Shown: positions 1 to 8,038, numbered from the stretch's first letter. The stretch is DNA of 17,164 nt from an uncultured Bartonella sp. (GCA_946481695.1 CAMLON010000036.1:1-17164); one strand, 5' to 3'. The notes: a model not told the origin generated them from the sequence alone. A program made the numbers and translations.

Positions 1-51
1 CCTTTTGATCGCTTTGTGACCGGAAAACCGCTAATCTTGAAAAATGTTTGA
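1..51 (+). CDS. Possible 3' end of an upstream gene (partial)
   Basis: Frame 1 is open from the window edge to a TGA at 49-51 and reads PFDRFVTGKPLILKNV. The other two forward frames close within 20 bases. If real, it is the last 16 codons of a gene that overlaps the rmuC start by 8 bases. That would allow translational coupling and would explain why rmuC has no clear Shine-Dalgarno sequence. The fragment is too short to identify and may be chance. Confidence 0.25.
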   Translation, partial: PFDRFVTGKPLILKNV

Positions 52-1234
52 TTCGACTTCACAACCTTTGCTCACAATTGCAGGTTTTGCTTTTAATCTG
101 ATGGATTGCCTGCTTGTGATCCTTGCTGCCATCCTCGTTATTCTGGTTATTACAATTATTGGCGCTAACAGGCGGCGATCGGTTCTTGATACACAGGTTG
201 CAGAACGGGCAAGAGACGCCGAAATCCACATGAACGAACTGTTGAAAACACAAGCCGAAATGCAAGGACGCATGCAAACGATGGCAGAGATCTTCGGCCG
301 CCGTCAGGCCGAACTCAACCAGTCGATTCGTGAACAATTGACCGGCATGAGCAATAATCTCGGCCAGACAATCAATGCGCAGACAAAATCGACACACGAA
401 AATCTTGCCAGATTACAGGAAAGATTGGCCGTTATAGACACGGCGCAAAACAACATCCAGTCACTTGCCGGTCAGGTTGTGCAGTTGCAGGCGATTTTGA
501 GTAACAAACAAACCCGCGGAGCATTCGGGCAGGGCAGAATGGAAGCCATTATTTCCGATGCTTTGCCCCCCAATGCCTATGCTTTTCAAGCAACGCTTTC
601 CAATGGCACACGACCGGATTGTCTGGTTTTTATGCCAAATCATGCCCCGTCATTGGTTATTGACGCAAAATTTCCGCTGGAAGCGTGGAACAATATGCGC
701 GAGGCGCCGACGCCTCAGGAAAAACAGGCTGCCGAACGCCAGTTCCAGACCGATATGGATACGCATATAAAGGCTATTTCCGGAAAATATCTTATTTCCG
801 GAGAAACTCAGGATACAGCCTTCATGTTTGTGCCTTCGGAATCAATCTTTGCAACAATTCATGAAGATTTTGAAGGAATCGTACAAAAGGCCAATCGTGC
901 GCATGTCATTATTGTTTCACCATCTCTTCTGATGTTATCGATTCAGGTGGTGCAAGCCATTATGAAAGATGCCCGTATGCGTGAACAAGCGCATTTGATA
1001 CAAAAACAAGTCGGGAGCTTGATGGAAGAGGTTGTGCGGCTCGATGATCGGGTCACCAAATTGCAAGGTCACTTTAAAAACGCTTGCAAAGATGTCGAGG
1101 ATATTCTCACGACAACCGGAAAAATCAAAACTCGCGGAGACCGGATCGCACAACTCGATTTGAAAGAGCCGGATAAAACCGATATGCCATCAGCAGAGCC
1201 GGCTCCGCAACTGGGGTTGGATATTCAAAAATAG
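44..1234 (+). CDS. rmuC: RmuC family DNA recombination protein
   Basis: This is a 396-residue RmuC protein. The family limits recombination between inverted repeats and is thought to act on DNA with a restriction-endonuclease-like fold; its exact reaction is not settled. Residues about 13-40 form one hydrophobic segment that should anchor the protein in the inner membrane. A long polar, helical, probably coiled-coil stretch follows (about 50-155). The nuclease-like core comes next: Gly-rich GAFGQGRMEA with E167, then RPD with D192, and VIDAKFP with D207 and K209, a good fit to the PD-(D/E)xK pattern. Length is typical. The ATG at 44 puts the membrane segment right at the N-terminus, but the Shine-Dalgarno is weak. 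The gene points toward the autotransporter gene, and the repeat-bearing gap lies between them. Confidence 0.93.
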   Translation: MFDSTSQPLLTIAGFAFNLMDCLLVILAAILVILVITIIGANRRRSVLDTQVAERARDAEIHMNELLKTQAEMQGRMQTMAEIFGRRQAELNQSIREQLTGMSNNLGQTINAQTKSTHENLARLQERLAVIDTAQNNIQSLAGQVVQLQAILSNKQTRGAFGQGRMEAIISDALPPNAYAFQATLSNGTRPDCLVFMPNHAPSLVIDAKFPLEAWNNMREAPTPQEKQAAERQFQTDMDTHIKAISGKYLISGETQDTAFMFVPSESIFATIHEDFEGIVQKANRAHVIIVSPSLLMLSIQVVQAIMKDARMREQAHLIQKQVGSLMEEVVRLDDRVTKLQGHFKNACKDVEDILTTTGKIKTRGDRIAQLDLKEPDKTDMPSAEPAPQLGLDIQK

Positions 1235-1340
1235 CTTTATCTTTCACGGCAATCTAGCGAGGCAAGCGGTTAGAACTCTATCAACAAAACTGCCAGAGTT
1301 TAAAAAAATCAATATAGAGAGATTTCGCCCTGTTCGGCAC

Positions 1341-1452
1341 TGACATATCGACACTGACATATCGGCACTGACATATCGGCACTGACATATCGGCACTGAC
1401 ATATCGCCAGTGACATATCGACAATGACATATCGACAATGACATATCGCCAG
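1341..1452. repeat. Tandem array of eight 14-bp units
   Basis: Eight head-to-tail units follow the consensus TGACATATCGNCAN with no interruption. The first ten bases are identical in all eight. The last four vary as ACAC, GCAC (three times), CCAG, ACAA (twice), CCAG. Partial units flank the array (CGGCAC at 1335-1340 and TGACGCGT from 1453). The array fills much of the gap between the converging rmuC and autotransporter genes. The plus strand carries TGA in every unit, so it cannot encode protein; the minus strand is open in all frames only because the unit lacks stops there. I see no gene in the rest of the gap (1235-1340, 1453-1562), only the terminator hairpin. Confidence 0.95.
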
Positions 1453-1492
1453 TGACGCGTATAGCGGCAATATTAAGAGGTCACATTCAAAA

Positions 1493-1528
1493 GTTGCGGC
1501 ATAGACAGTGATTATTCTGTGCCGCAAC
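1493..1528 (-). terminator. Hairpin terminator for the autotransporter gene
   Basis: A 9-bp perfect stem (GTTGCGGCA with TGCCGCAAC) has a further CAG/CTG inner pairing offset by four bases. On the minus strand the hairpin is followed by CTTTTGA, and it sits 35 bases beyond the autotransporter stop. It may also slow transcription from rmuC, since GTATTTTATT follows on the plus strand. The T-run is short, so efficiency is uncertain. Confidence 0.55.
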
Positions 1529-1562
1529 CTTGTATTTTATTCACGAACACCGGTTATCAGTG

Positions 1563-4121
1563 TTACCAACGATAGCCAACACCGACTTTACCGGAAATTT
1601 CATCACGTTTGCCGGCAACGCCTTTGACACCGGCATTGGCAACCCAGCCCTGCATTCCCTGATTTTGCTCGTATTTGCCACCGACTTCAAAGACGGCACT
1701 TGCACCGCTGAAGTCGGGCTTGTCAACGCGATAACTGTCGAGTTTGCCTTCGATCTCGCCATCAAGTTCCTGTTCCCACGCCGCACCGGCATAAAGTTTT
1801 GCCTGTTGGGTAACACTATGGTCAACTCTCGCCCCCAGATGTGTGCGGACAGAGCGGGCACTGTCGAAGCCGAGATGTTCATGAGCTTTCGATACAGTAG
1901 AGAAATCCTCTATTTCGGTCCACAACAAACGACCATTCAAAGTCAGTTTATTATCGGTCGAAATTTCAAGCTCTTTACCGCCACCGATATGGAAGCCGTA
2001 ATAGTTGGAACTTTTATCATCAAAGCCGCCATTCACGATGTCACCGCTCTTGAAATCCCGTTTGACACGTCCTGCGCGTCCCGAACCGTCGATAAACCAG
2101 CCATTATCCCACGTCTGTTTGGCATAAAGGCCACCACCGGTATAACTGAAATCGCCTTTGCCATGAATTTTTTGATGGTAGGTGTCAAAATCGCCATCGC
2201 CGTGTTCGATAAAGACAGTTGCAAGAAGATTGCCTTGATCTTCATGGTAACGGATGCCGCCACCACCCATCAAATGATAACCTTCATTCTTGATATGACT
2301 TCCGGTTTCGACTTTTTGCTTGAAACCGCTGCCTTGCAGGAAAACAACGCCTTCAACAGTCTGGCCGAATTTTTTGACATCCATCGGTAGAACATAATCG
2401 TCAATCGAAGCAATCTGGTCAGCACCATAGTTTAGAGCGTTGAGTGCTGCCGCGTTGCTCTGGAAATAGGCGTTTGCTTTAGCGCGGTTAATTGTTACCG
2501 CACCATAGTCATCGGTATAAATATTACCTTTGCCATCATCTTTTCCGATAAGACTCGGACGGGGGTCATTGTTGCCTTTTCCATCGTTCGGATTGTTGCT
2601 ATCAGGTTTGGTATTTTGGTTATTCGAGTTTTCGTTATTTGAACCGTTGTTGCCGGAACCGCTATCGGTGTGCTTATCGGTATCATTTTCTTTTCCGGAA
2701 TTATTATCTTTACCCGAATCACTATTGTTTCCGGATTGGTCACTTAGTCCCGAATTATCCCCCTTACCCGTTTCGTCACCGGTATTTGTAGGAGATGTCG
2801 GCCCTTTCAGCGAGGCAATCAGATTTTCTCTCTGTGTGGCAATATCAAAGTTCCAATTTTTTGCACCATTTGAAACTGTCTGTTTTGTCGTTGACGAATT
2901 TCCAATAACGTCACCATCAATCAATCTGATCTGATCACCAGGGTTCAAACGGCGCAAATCAGTGCCGGCAAGTCTGAGCGCAACCGCGGCATTATTGATT
3001 GAAACTTTGCCATCGCCTGTCATCTTCAACAAAGAATCGCCATTTTGAATGTTTTCAGGGAGATAGAAAATTAATTTCGGATTTGAATCCTCTGGATTTG
3101 GATCTTTTGAATTTGGATCTTTTGGTTTTGAATCTAAAATCAGATCTTTGTTAATCCAAAATTTTGCAGGTTGAATAACAGCGCTGTCGTCTTCATCTTC
3201 GGTGCTTGGGCCCTCTACTTTATTTCCAATTGTCAATGACGAAATATCATATTCGCCATTTCCGGAAATTGTTACTTTGCGGCCCATGCCGATTTTCAGA
3301 TTGCCTAATTTGACGCCATAATTATTATTATTTCCTGCTGCTTCGGTGTTAGTCAGATTGATAGTTGCATCGCCCTTTGTTGCGTCAAATTCCCCGGTTC
3401 TGAATAAGAGTTGTCCATCGTTGCGTTCAAGATTTATCTTCGCTTCTTTGTCCGCACCTACGATAATTTTATCCGTCCTAAAACGAACATCACCGCCATG
3501 GCTTTTTTGTTCACCAGAACCACCGGCACGGCCACTCGTCAGGCTTATAGTATCATTGATAGTAATTTTTCTATCGTCACCGGTTAGTATCACATCGCCG
3601 CCGTCTCCGCCGATGCCTAAAGCACCCGTTGTATTGTCTTGGGCATGTCCCGGTTCGCCACCGTTACCGGCTTCAAGAATAATACTTTCAACTGTTATAT
3701 CTTTTGATAACGTTGCAGTGATTGTTCCGCCTAGTCCGCCTTTGCCGTTATTGTCTTGATCATTTGAACCTTTTGTAGGGGAGGGCATTGTAACTCCGAG
3801 CGATTCAGTCTCTTCCGGAGTCAGATTGTTTTTTCCAGAAATGCTGTCAGAACCGCCTAATCCACCTTTGCCGCCGGTTGTTCCGTTTCCGGAACCACCG
3901 TAATTTGGAACGTCAGGTTTAGTAGAAGTGATAAGAGCACCCGCACCATTGCCACCAAGTCCCGTTAGCGACCCGCCGCCGCCACCACCACCGGAAAGAT
4001 AAAGCGATTGTGCCATAACAGGTTGAATAGCTGTCAGGGAAAGAATGCTAATTCCCAAAGTTCCTGCGAGTGCCGTAGCCCCCAAACCATTCGTGTGAAC
4101 TTTCAGATTGAAGCACTTCAT
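1563..4121 (-). CDS. Autotransporter (type Va secretion) with beta-barrel domain
   Basis: This 852-residue protein should pass its own N-terminal passenger through a C-terminal outer-membrane barrel. I chose the ATG at 4121: it has AAGGA ten bases upstream and starts a long signal peptide (about 37 residues, ending near VMA-QS). An in-frame ATG at 4256 has neither. After the signal peptide come a Gly-rich stretch (about 43-90), a repetitive Gly/Thr/Asp passenger likely to form a beta-helix (about 100-430), and an Asn/Ser/Asp-rich linker (about 439-530). The last 300 residues show alternating barrel strands ending in GYRW, an aromatic C-terminus as expected. A short Pro-Asn-Lys repeat lies in the passenger. 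No protease triad is evident, so an adhesin or surface-shaping role is most likely. The ligand is unknown. Confidence 0.9.
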   Translation of the reverse strand: MKCFNLKVHTNGLGATALAGTLGISILSLTAIQPVMAQSLYLSGGGGGGGSLTGLGGNGAGALITSTKPDVPNYGGSGNGTTGGKGGLGGSDSISGKNNLTPEETESLGVTMPSPTKGSNDQDNNGKGGLGGTITATLSKDITVESIILEAGNGGEPGHAQDNTTGALGIGGDGGDVILTGDDRKITINDTISLTSGRAGGSGEQKSHGGDVRFRTDKIIVGADKEAKINLERNDGQLLFRTGEFDATKGDATINLTNTEAAGNNNNYGVKLGNLKIGMGRKVTISGNGEYDISSLTIGNKVEGPSTEDEDDSAVIQPAKFWINKDLILDSKPKDPNSKDPNPEDSNPKLIFYLPENIQNGDSLLKMTGDGKVSINNAAVALRLAGTDLRRLNPGDQIRLIDGDVIGNSSTTKQTVSNGAKNWNFDIATQRENLIASLKGPTSPTNTGDETGKGDNSGLSDQSGNNSDSGKDNNSGKENDTDKHTDSGSGNNGSNNENSNNQNTKPDSNNPNDGKGNNDPRPSLIGKDDGKGNIYTDDYGAVTINRAKANAYFQSNAAALNALNYGADQIASIDDYVLPMDVKKFGQTVEGVVFLQGSGFKQKVETGSHIKNEGYHLMGGGGIRYHEDQGNLLATVFIEHGDGDFDTYHQKIHGKGDFSYTGGGLYAKQTWDNGWFIDGSGRAGRVKRDFKSGDIVNGGFDDKSSNYYGFHIGGGKELEISTDNKLTLNGRLLWTEIEDFSTVSKAHEHLGFDSARSVRTHLGARVDHSVTQQAKLYAGAAWEQELDGEIEGKLDSYRVDKPDFSGASAVFEVGGKYEQNQGMQGWVANAGVKGVAGKRDEISGKVGVGYRW
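3079..3138 (-). repeat. Four 15-bp imperfect repeats in the autotransporter passenger
   Basis: Four in-frame 15-bp units (for example GGATTTGGATCTTTT on the plus strand) encode degenerate five-residue repeats of the type DPNSK / DPNPE / DSNPK. They form a hydrophilic Pro-Asn-Lys stretch in the passenger. Units of whole codons allow copy-number change without a frameshift. Confidence 0.75.
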
Positions 4122-4230
4122 GAGAAATGTCCTTAAATTGAGTAGAATTTTGGGACAATTCTCATTTTCAAGTCTAAATAAATAGTTGCAATGGGCGTCG
4201 GTGATGCTCGTTAACGGCGAGAAATCTGGA

Positions 4231-4259
4231 ATTATAGTTAACAAACATCTTAACAATCT
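4231..4259 (-). promoter_or_regulatory. Predicted promoter of the autotransporter gene
   Basis: A perfect TATAAT lies at 4231-4236 on the minus strand. The matching -35 position, with 17 bases between, falls at 4254-4259 (AGATTG), which is a poor -35 but is covered by the CtrA-type box. That is the usual arrangement for activator-dependent promoters. The start point would be near 4224, giving a leader of about 100 bases. Confidence 0.45.
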
Positions 4260-4264
4260 GTTAA
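4250..4264. promoter_or_regulatory. CtrA-type binding site in a divergent control region
   Basis: TTAACAATCTGTTAA is an exact match to the alphaproteobacterial CtrA consensus TTAA-N7-TTAA. With one more base on each side it is a perfect inverted repeat of 7 bp around 3 bp (4249-4265). It overlaps the -35 positions of both divergent promoters. CtrA is the cell-cycle response regulator of this class. Binding here is inferred from the motif and its position. Confidence 0.6.
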
Positions 4265-4279
4265 GACGACCACTATATC
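4250..4279 (+). promoter_or_regulatory. Predicted promoter of the transglycosylase lipoprotein gene
   Basis: TTAACA (4250-4255) and TATATC (4274-4279) are 18 bases apart, and the -35 lies inside the CtrA-type box. Transcription would start near 4286, giving a leader of about 22 bases that contains AGAGG ahead of the ATG at 4308. Confidence 0.45.
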
Positions 4280-4307
4280 CTCGTTAGTTAAAACAGAGGT
4301 ATTTATC

Positions 4308-4895
4308 ATGAAGCGCATAGTGTTTCTCGTGGCGCTCGTAACGGTGTTGGGTGGTTGCGCATCAAAAGTTCCCACGCACACAAGTAATGTTTGCGCCGTT
4401 TTTGACCAAAAGGACGGTTTTTTCAATAATTGGGAAAAATCGGCCAAAAAGGCAGAAAGCCGTTACGGTATACCGATGCCGATTATCATGGCAACGATGA
4501 ATACCGAATCCGGCTACAAACATAATGCCCGTCCGCCGCGCAAAAAACTGTTCGGCTTTATTCCATGGAAGCGTCGGTCTTCAGCCTATGGATATTCACA
4601 AGCTCTTGACGGAACATGGGAGCATTATATCCGTGCGACCGGCAATCGTGGAGCAAAGCGCACCAATTTTGCCGATGCTGCCGATTTTATCGGCTGGTAT
4701 CATAGTCAAAGTGTAAGACTTAACGGCATCAACCCTAACAATGCTTATGCACTCTATCTCAATTATTATATGGGACATAGTGCTTATGCGCGGACCGGTG
4801 GTCGGGCAAGCGGAGCTATTTTGTCGGCGGCAGAGCGAACCGACCAGATGGCACGTCGTTATGACCAGCAATTGCGCCGGTGTGGCCGTCGCTGA
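4308..4895 (+). CDS. Lipoprotein with lytic transglycosylase (SLT-like) fold
   Basis: This 195-residue lipoprotein is predicted to cleave the glycan strands of peptidoglycan. The signal peptide ends in a clear lipobox, LGGC, with C17 as the lipidated residue. The lysozyme-like core has MNTESGY with E67 as the likely catalytic acid, then YGYSQAL (94-100) and a YALYLNYYMGH stretch, all typical of the soluble-lytic-transglycosylase group. The tail is strongly basic (RRYDQQLRRCGRR). It is a short, stand-alone enzyme without peptidoglycan-binding repeats. It is transcribed divergently from the autotransporter and appears to share its CtrA-type box, which suggests a link to cell-cycle-timed wall remodelling or to opening the wall for surface proteins; that link is inference. 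A strong hairpin terminator follows. Confidence 0.85.
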   Translation: MKRIVFLVALVTVLGGCASKVPTHTSNVCAVFDQKDGFFNNWEKSAKKAESRYGIPMPIIMATMNTESGYKHNARPPRKKLFGFIPWKRRSSAYGYSQALDGTWEHYIRATGNRGAKRTNFADAADFIGWYHSQSVRLNGINPNNAYALYLNYYMGHSAYARTGGRASGAILSAAERTDQMARRYDQQLRRCGRR

Positions 4896-4947
4896 AACCA
4901 CTTCTTATATAATAAGACCGATCTTGGTAAACGGCTTTAAAAAATAT

Positions 4948-4979
4948 GGCGCATGATTCATCACAATCATGCGCCTTTT
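4948..4979 (+). terminator. Strong hairpin terminator
   Basis: GGCGCATGATT and AATCATGCGCC form an 11-bp perfect stem with a 6-base loop, followed by TTTT. It lies 52 bases after the transglycosylase stop. Runs of A precede it on the plus strand, so it can also serve the converging gene at 5013-5630. Confidence 0.88.
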
Positions 4980-5012
4980 GGCATAAAGGAGAGAGAAAAA
5001 GACTTCAGAGAT

Positions 5013-5630
5013 TTATTTATATTTTTTCATTTCCAGTTTATGGCGGGCAATTGCAGCATTGCGATATTTATCAAGTTCGTTAATTAATTTATCGCGATTG
5101 GTTTCAAGCCGGAAATTGAAGCCGGAAATCATCAATTTCTTTTTCGCTTTATCATAATACGAACCGCCGCGACATTTCGCGTTTTCTTCGGGCAAAAATT
5201 TATCGTCGATCAAAAATTCCATGCCGACTGCAATATTCATCGAATTGCTTTTTGAGGAGTTGATCTGGAAATCTGTTATACCACGCCACGGAACAGGAGT
5301 TTTGAAGACTGTGGTTTCCAAACCCTCCGGTGTCAGCACCATATAGGGTATGCGCCGGCGTATCATTGTCCGGATGAGAATGATAAATAATAAAATTGCC
5401 AAAGCTCCCAGAATGACCATTGTCATCATTTTGCCTATTTGAAAATTCTGGTAGGCGGTGCCGATCAGGGCTATTCCCAGAACAAGAAATGCAAGCGGTA
5501 TGAATACACCACCTTCCCATACGGGAATTTGACCATTTGCCTCATTGATGATGGCTTTCAGGCTTTTTTCATCGTTGGGAAGTTTGACATCGCTTATAAG
5601 ATGGGTTTCTTCGAGTTTTTTATCGGCCAT
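5013..5630 (-). CDS. Membrane protein with two helices and a PH-like cytoplasmic part
   Basis: This 205-residue protein is not one I can name. The first 35 residues are polar. Two adjacent transmembrane helices follow (about 40-63 and 67-89), with a basic turn RRRIPY after the second. The rest is soluble and begins YMVLTPEGLETTVFKTPVPW, then RGITDF. This pattern resembles bacterial PH-like and STM3941-like membrane proteins, in which a short strand-rich domain follows two helices; that assignment is tentative. The C-terminus is Lys-rich. The ATG at 5630 has GGGAGA at good spacing. It stands alone, converging on the transglycosylase gene. Its role is unknown. Confidence 0.8.
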   Translation of the reverse strand: MADKKLEETHLISDVKLPNDEKSLKAIINEANGQIPVWEGGVFIPLAFLVLGIALIGTAYQNFQIGKMMTMVILGALAILLFIILIRTMIRRRIPYMVLTPEGLETTVFKTPVPWRGITDFQINSSKSNSMNIAVGMEFLIDDKFLPEENAKCRGGSYYDKAKKKLMISGFNFRLETNRDKLINELDKYRNAAIARHKLEMKKYK

Positions 5631-6100
5631 TTTTTTCTCCCGATCTTGAAGCTGAAAATGATGCGATCATTGGTGGACGTTAAATGAAATGTTGGTTTAT
5701 CATTTTATACGACGATGAGCATAAGTTTATAAAGCGATCTGTCATTATTTACTATAATTTTATAGGCTGGGGTGATTGATTATCCGGCTGTGTCTTCCGG
5801 AATTCATCATAAACGATAGCAGGACGTATAAATTTCCGATTTAAGCACTATATAGATTTCAGACGTTTCACCTTTTGACATTGTTATCTGTTTTGAAAAA
5901 ATGTCATTAGGTCTACCGTGATTTATGAAGATTTATTTTGGTCAGGAAGCGCTGTTAAACAAGTTTCCGACATTACCGGTTTATAGTTTGCCTGCTTATT
6001 GTAAGCGGAGAAAATGCAATGGACAAAATTTTACTTATCTGTCAATTCTGCTTTCCGATCTGTGATTCCTTGAATGACTTATAATGCGTGAGACAATCCT
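5631..6100. other. 470-base intergenic region without a supported gene
   Basis: This AT-rich gap separates two divergent genes and should hold both promoters. A perfect TATAAT at 6080-6085 lies 15 bases before the transporter ATG, so that message would be nearly leaderless from this site, and no good -35 is visible. TTCCGGAA near 5796 is a short palindrome. Two tiny frames (5925-6065 and 6014-6073) were considered and not accepted. Confidence 0.6.
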
Positions 6101-7021
6101 ATGAATTGGTTCAAAGCGGTGAAAATGTCCGATCACATTGTGCTTGTCGGCATATTATTGATGTTGTTGGGCGACTTCATGTTTGCTGCCAATGATGCCA
6201 TGGGCAAGTGGCTGGTGGCAACATTTTCGGTGGGACAAGTTCTTTTATTACGCTCGATTGGCGCATTTCTGATTTTAGGGCCGATGCTTACGACCGTCTC
6301 GACGAACGATTTGTTCAAACCCAAAAAACCTTTTCTTATTTTTCTGCGTGTAATTTTCGCAACAATGGATACAGGGTTGTTTTACGCAGCCGTGGCTTAT
6401 TTGCCGTTGGCAGACGTTGTTACGTTTTATATGGCAGGACCCATTTATGTGGCGGCGGTTTCGCACTTTTTCCTGAACGAGCGCATTGGATGGCGGCGTT
6501 GTCTTGCGATTTTTGTCGGTTTTATCGGGGTTATTATCGCTCTTCGTCCATCGTCAGCCATGCTTTCATGGCCATCAATTTTTGCGCTTCTCGGCAGTTT
6601 CGGTTTTTCGATGGTCATAGTTTTCAGCCGCGTGTTAAAAGATATTTCCGACACGGTGCTTGTTACCTGGCAAACTATAGGCGCCCTTATCGTCGGTCTG
6701 GTTCTGACAATTACCCAATGGAGGGAACCGACAATGTTGCAATGGGGTGCTATGGCGCTCCTCGGTATTGTTTCCTGCTGTGGCCATCTTTTAATAGCAA
6801 GGTCATTGAAGCTTGCTCCGGCTTCCGTATTGGCTCCGTTGCAATACACACTTTTGCTTTGGGGCATTATCTTCGGGATTATGTTTTTCAACAATTATCC
6901 GGATCGCTATATTATCATCGGAGCAGCTATTATCATTGTTGCGGGGCTGTTTATTTTCCATCGCAAGCAGGTGGTCGATCATAAAATACCGAAAGAAGAT
7001 ATTGCCCGAATCAAACAGTGA
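6101..7021 (+). CDS. DMT superfamily (EamA) inner-membrane transporter
   Basis: This 306-residue protein has about ten transmembrane helices arranged as two EamA repeats (about 12-138 and 150-290), the standard drug/metabolite transporter layout. Early signatures fit the family: MLLGDFMFAANDAMGKWL in helix 1 and LPLADVVTFYMAGPIYVA near the end of the first repeat. Such proteins export small metabolites or amino acids, or import nucleotide-type compounds; the substrate cannot be read from sequence. The ATG at 6101 has only a weak GAGA upstream, and a second in-frame ATG at 6125 would also keep all the helices. It is a single-gene unit. A hairpin without a T-run follows the stop. Confidence 0.88.
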   Translation: MNWFKAVKMSDHIVLVGILLMLLGDFMFAANDAMGKWLVATFSVGQVLLLRSIGAFLILGPMLTTVSTNDLFKPKKPFLIFLRVIFATMDTGLFYAAVAYLPLADVVTFYMAGPIYVAAVSHFFLNERIGWRRCLAIFVGFIGVIIALRPSSAMLSWPSIFALLGSFGFSMVIVFSRVLKDISDTVLVTWQTIGALIVGLVLTITQWREPTMLQWGAMALLGIVSCCGHLLIARSLKLAPASVLAPLQYTLLLWGIIFGIMFFNNYPDRYIIIGAAIIIVAGLFIFHRKQVVDHKIPKEDIARIKQ

Positions 7022-7035
7022 ACCACATTTATGGT

Positions 7036-7070
7036 TTGGCAATAAAACGGAATTTTTCCTACATTGCCAA
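7036..7070 (+). other. Hairpin after the transporter gene
   Basis: TTGGCAAT and ATTGCCAA pair perfectly over 8 bp around a 19-base interior that can itself fold (GGAA with TTCC). No T-run follows, so this is more likely a 3'-end protecting hairpin or a Rho-linked end than an intrinsic terminator. Confidence 0.4.
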
Positions 7071-7201
7071 GAATTAATGAAAGATCGTAGAGTTGCTCGA
7101 TTTTTACCGTAATTTTGCCTTTTTGTGTGGCCAGATTATTGGTTAAGCAATATGTTTAATAACAGTAATTCTATTACTTGTTCTATAAAAGGGAGTGTAA
7201 A

Positions 7202-7786
7202 ATGAAAAAATTACTGCTTGCTTCAGTAGTTGCTTCGTCATTGCTTGCACCTGCTGTCGTTTCTTCTGCTTTGGCAGAACCGACACCACCGCCTCCACAT
7301 GGCCAACATAATCCTAAACCGCCCCATCATCCGAAGGGGCCAGATGATAAAGGGCCAAAAGGACCTGAAAAAGGGCCGGGGCATTTTAAAGGACCACATG
7401 CAGGCATGCATATGGCAGAAAAGCTTTCCGCTATGGAAACGGCTGTCGGCATTCGTTCAAACCAGTTGGATGCTTGGCGCAAATACACATCAAGTCTGGT
7501 TGATCTTGTAGATGTCACTCCCCCGCCGCCACCCGCACCCGATGCAAAACCGGATCCCGATGCTGTAAAACCGATTTTTGGCGAACCGATTGCAGACAGA
7601 ACACTTGATCGCGCTGAAAAAGCCAAGAAATTCAAAGCTGCCGCAGGTGAATTGCGTAAAGTTCTGGATGCTGACCAATTACAGAAACTGGAACGTTATG
7701 CTTTGCCTCATCCGGGTCCGAAAGAAGGTCCGGAAGGTCCGAAGGGGCCGGATGCACCGGAACCTCCGGCAGAGCCGCATCCTTGA
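7202..7786 (+). CDS. Periplasmic Pro/His-rich protein, LTXXQ (Spy/CpxP-like) candidate
   Basis: This is a 194-residue secreted protein. The ATG at 7202 follows AAGGGAG at good spacing and opens a clean signal peptide (MKKLLLASVV to SSALA-EP). A Pro, His, Gly and Lys-rich stretch (about 26-70) with repeated KGP steps comes first, then a helical core. In that core, MAEKLSAMETAVGIRSNQLDAWRKY and a later LDADQLQKLERY resemble the LTxxQ motif of the Spy/CpxP group, small periplasmic chaperones and metal or stress sensors. A Pro-rich segment (PPPPPAPDAKPDPD) splits the core, and the tail is again made of GPKGP-type steps. The family assignment is probable rather than certain. An imperfect inverted repeat near 7161-7182 lies just upstream and could be an operator. 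A strong terminator follows. Confidence 0.72.
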   Translation: MKKLLLASVVASSLLAPAVVSSALAEPTPPPPHGQHNPKPPHHPKGPDDKGPKGPEKGPGHFKGPHAGMHMAEKLSAMETAVGIRSNQLDAWRKYTSSLVDLVDVTPPPPPAPDAKPDPDAVKPIFGEPIADRTLDRAEKAKKFKAAAGELRKVLDADQLQKLERYALPHPGPKEGPEGPKGPDAPEPPAEPHP

Positions 7787-7831
7787 TAAATGGGCTAAAC
7801 AGATTTTAGTCATAAAGATTGAAGAGGTCAG

Positions 7832-7866
7832 AAACCCCGCTCGCAAGGTCGGGGTTTTTCTTTTTG
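7832..7866 (+). terminator. Intrinsic terminator
   Basis: AAACCCCG and CGGGGTTT make an 8-bp GC-rich stem with a 10-base loop, running directly into TTTTTCTTTTT. It closes the transcription unit of the LTXXQ-like gene. Confidence 0.92.
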
Positions 7867-8038
7867 CTCGTGCTCTCTCATCCTTGATTTTCCAGAAAAA
7901 CGTTTATTTAAGTTCACACCTTTGTAATAATTTATTAAAACATTTCAGTTTCGGCGCGTGATGCCCTATATTTCAGTCGAAACTACGTTTTGTAACTTTC
8001 GTTGTTGAACGGATTTAGCGTTTTAGGAAGGAACGTAA

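Noticed and set aside
1341..1452. The tandem repeat read as a CRISPR array
   Set aside because: Units are 14 bp and contiguous, with no unique spacers, and there are no cas genes in the window.
1244..1527. Two minus-strand frames (66 and 72 codons) running through the repeat
   Set aside because: They exist only because the repeat unit has no stop on that strand in any frame. Neither has a ribosome binding site, and they translate to cyclic low-complexity sequence.
1530..2390. A 286-codon plus-strand frame opposite the autotransporter barrel
   Set aside because: It lies entirely antisense to a well-supported barrel coding sequence, starts in the terminator region, lacks a Shine-Dalgarno and has no recognisable domain. 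Long antisense frames are common opposite such repetitive genes.
4122..4256. Use of the upstream ATG at 4256 as the autotransporter start
   Set aside because: It would overlap the CtrA-type box and both predicted promoters and would put 45 non-signal residues ahead of a good signal peptide. The ATG at 4121 has AAGGA and fits.
5925..6073. Two short plus-strand frames (46 codons at 5925-6065; 19 codons at 6014-6073) before the transporter
   Set aside because: The longer has no Shine-Dalgarno. The shorter has GGAG too close to its ATG and no leader-peptide features. There is no evidence that either is translated.
6208..6984. A 258-codon frame inside the EamA transporter gene, same strand
   Set aside because: Its translation is rich in Cys, Arg, Tyr and Ser with no domain, while the overlapping frame gives a clean ten-helix transporter.
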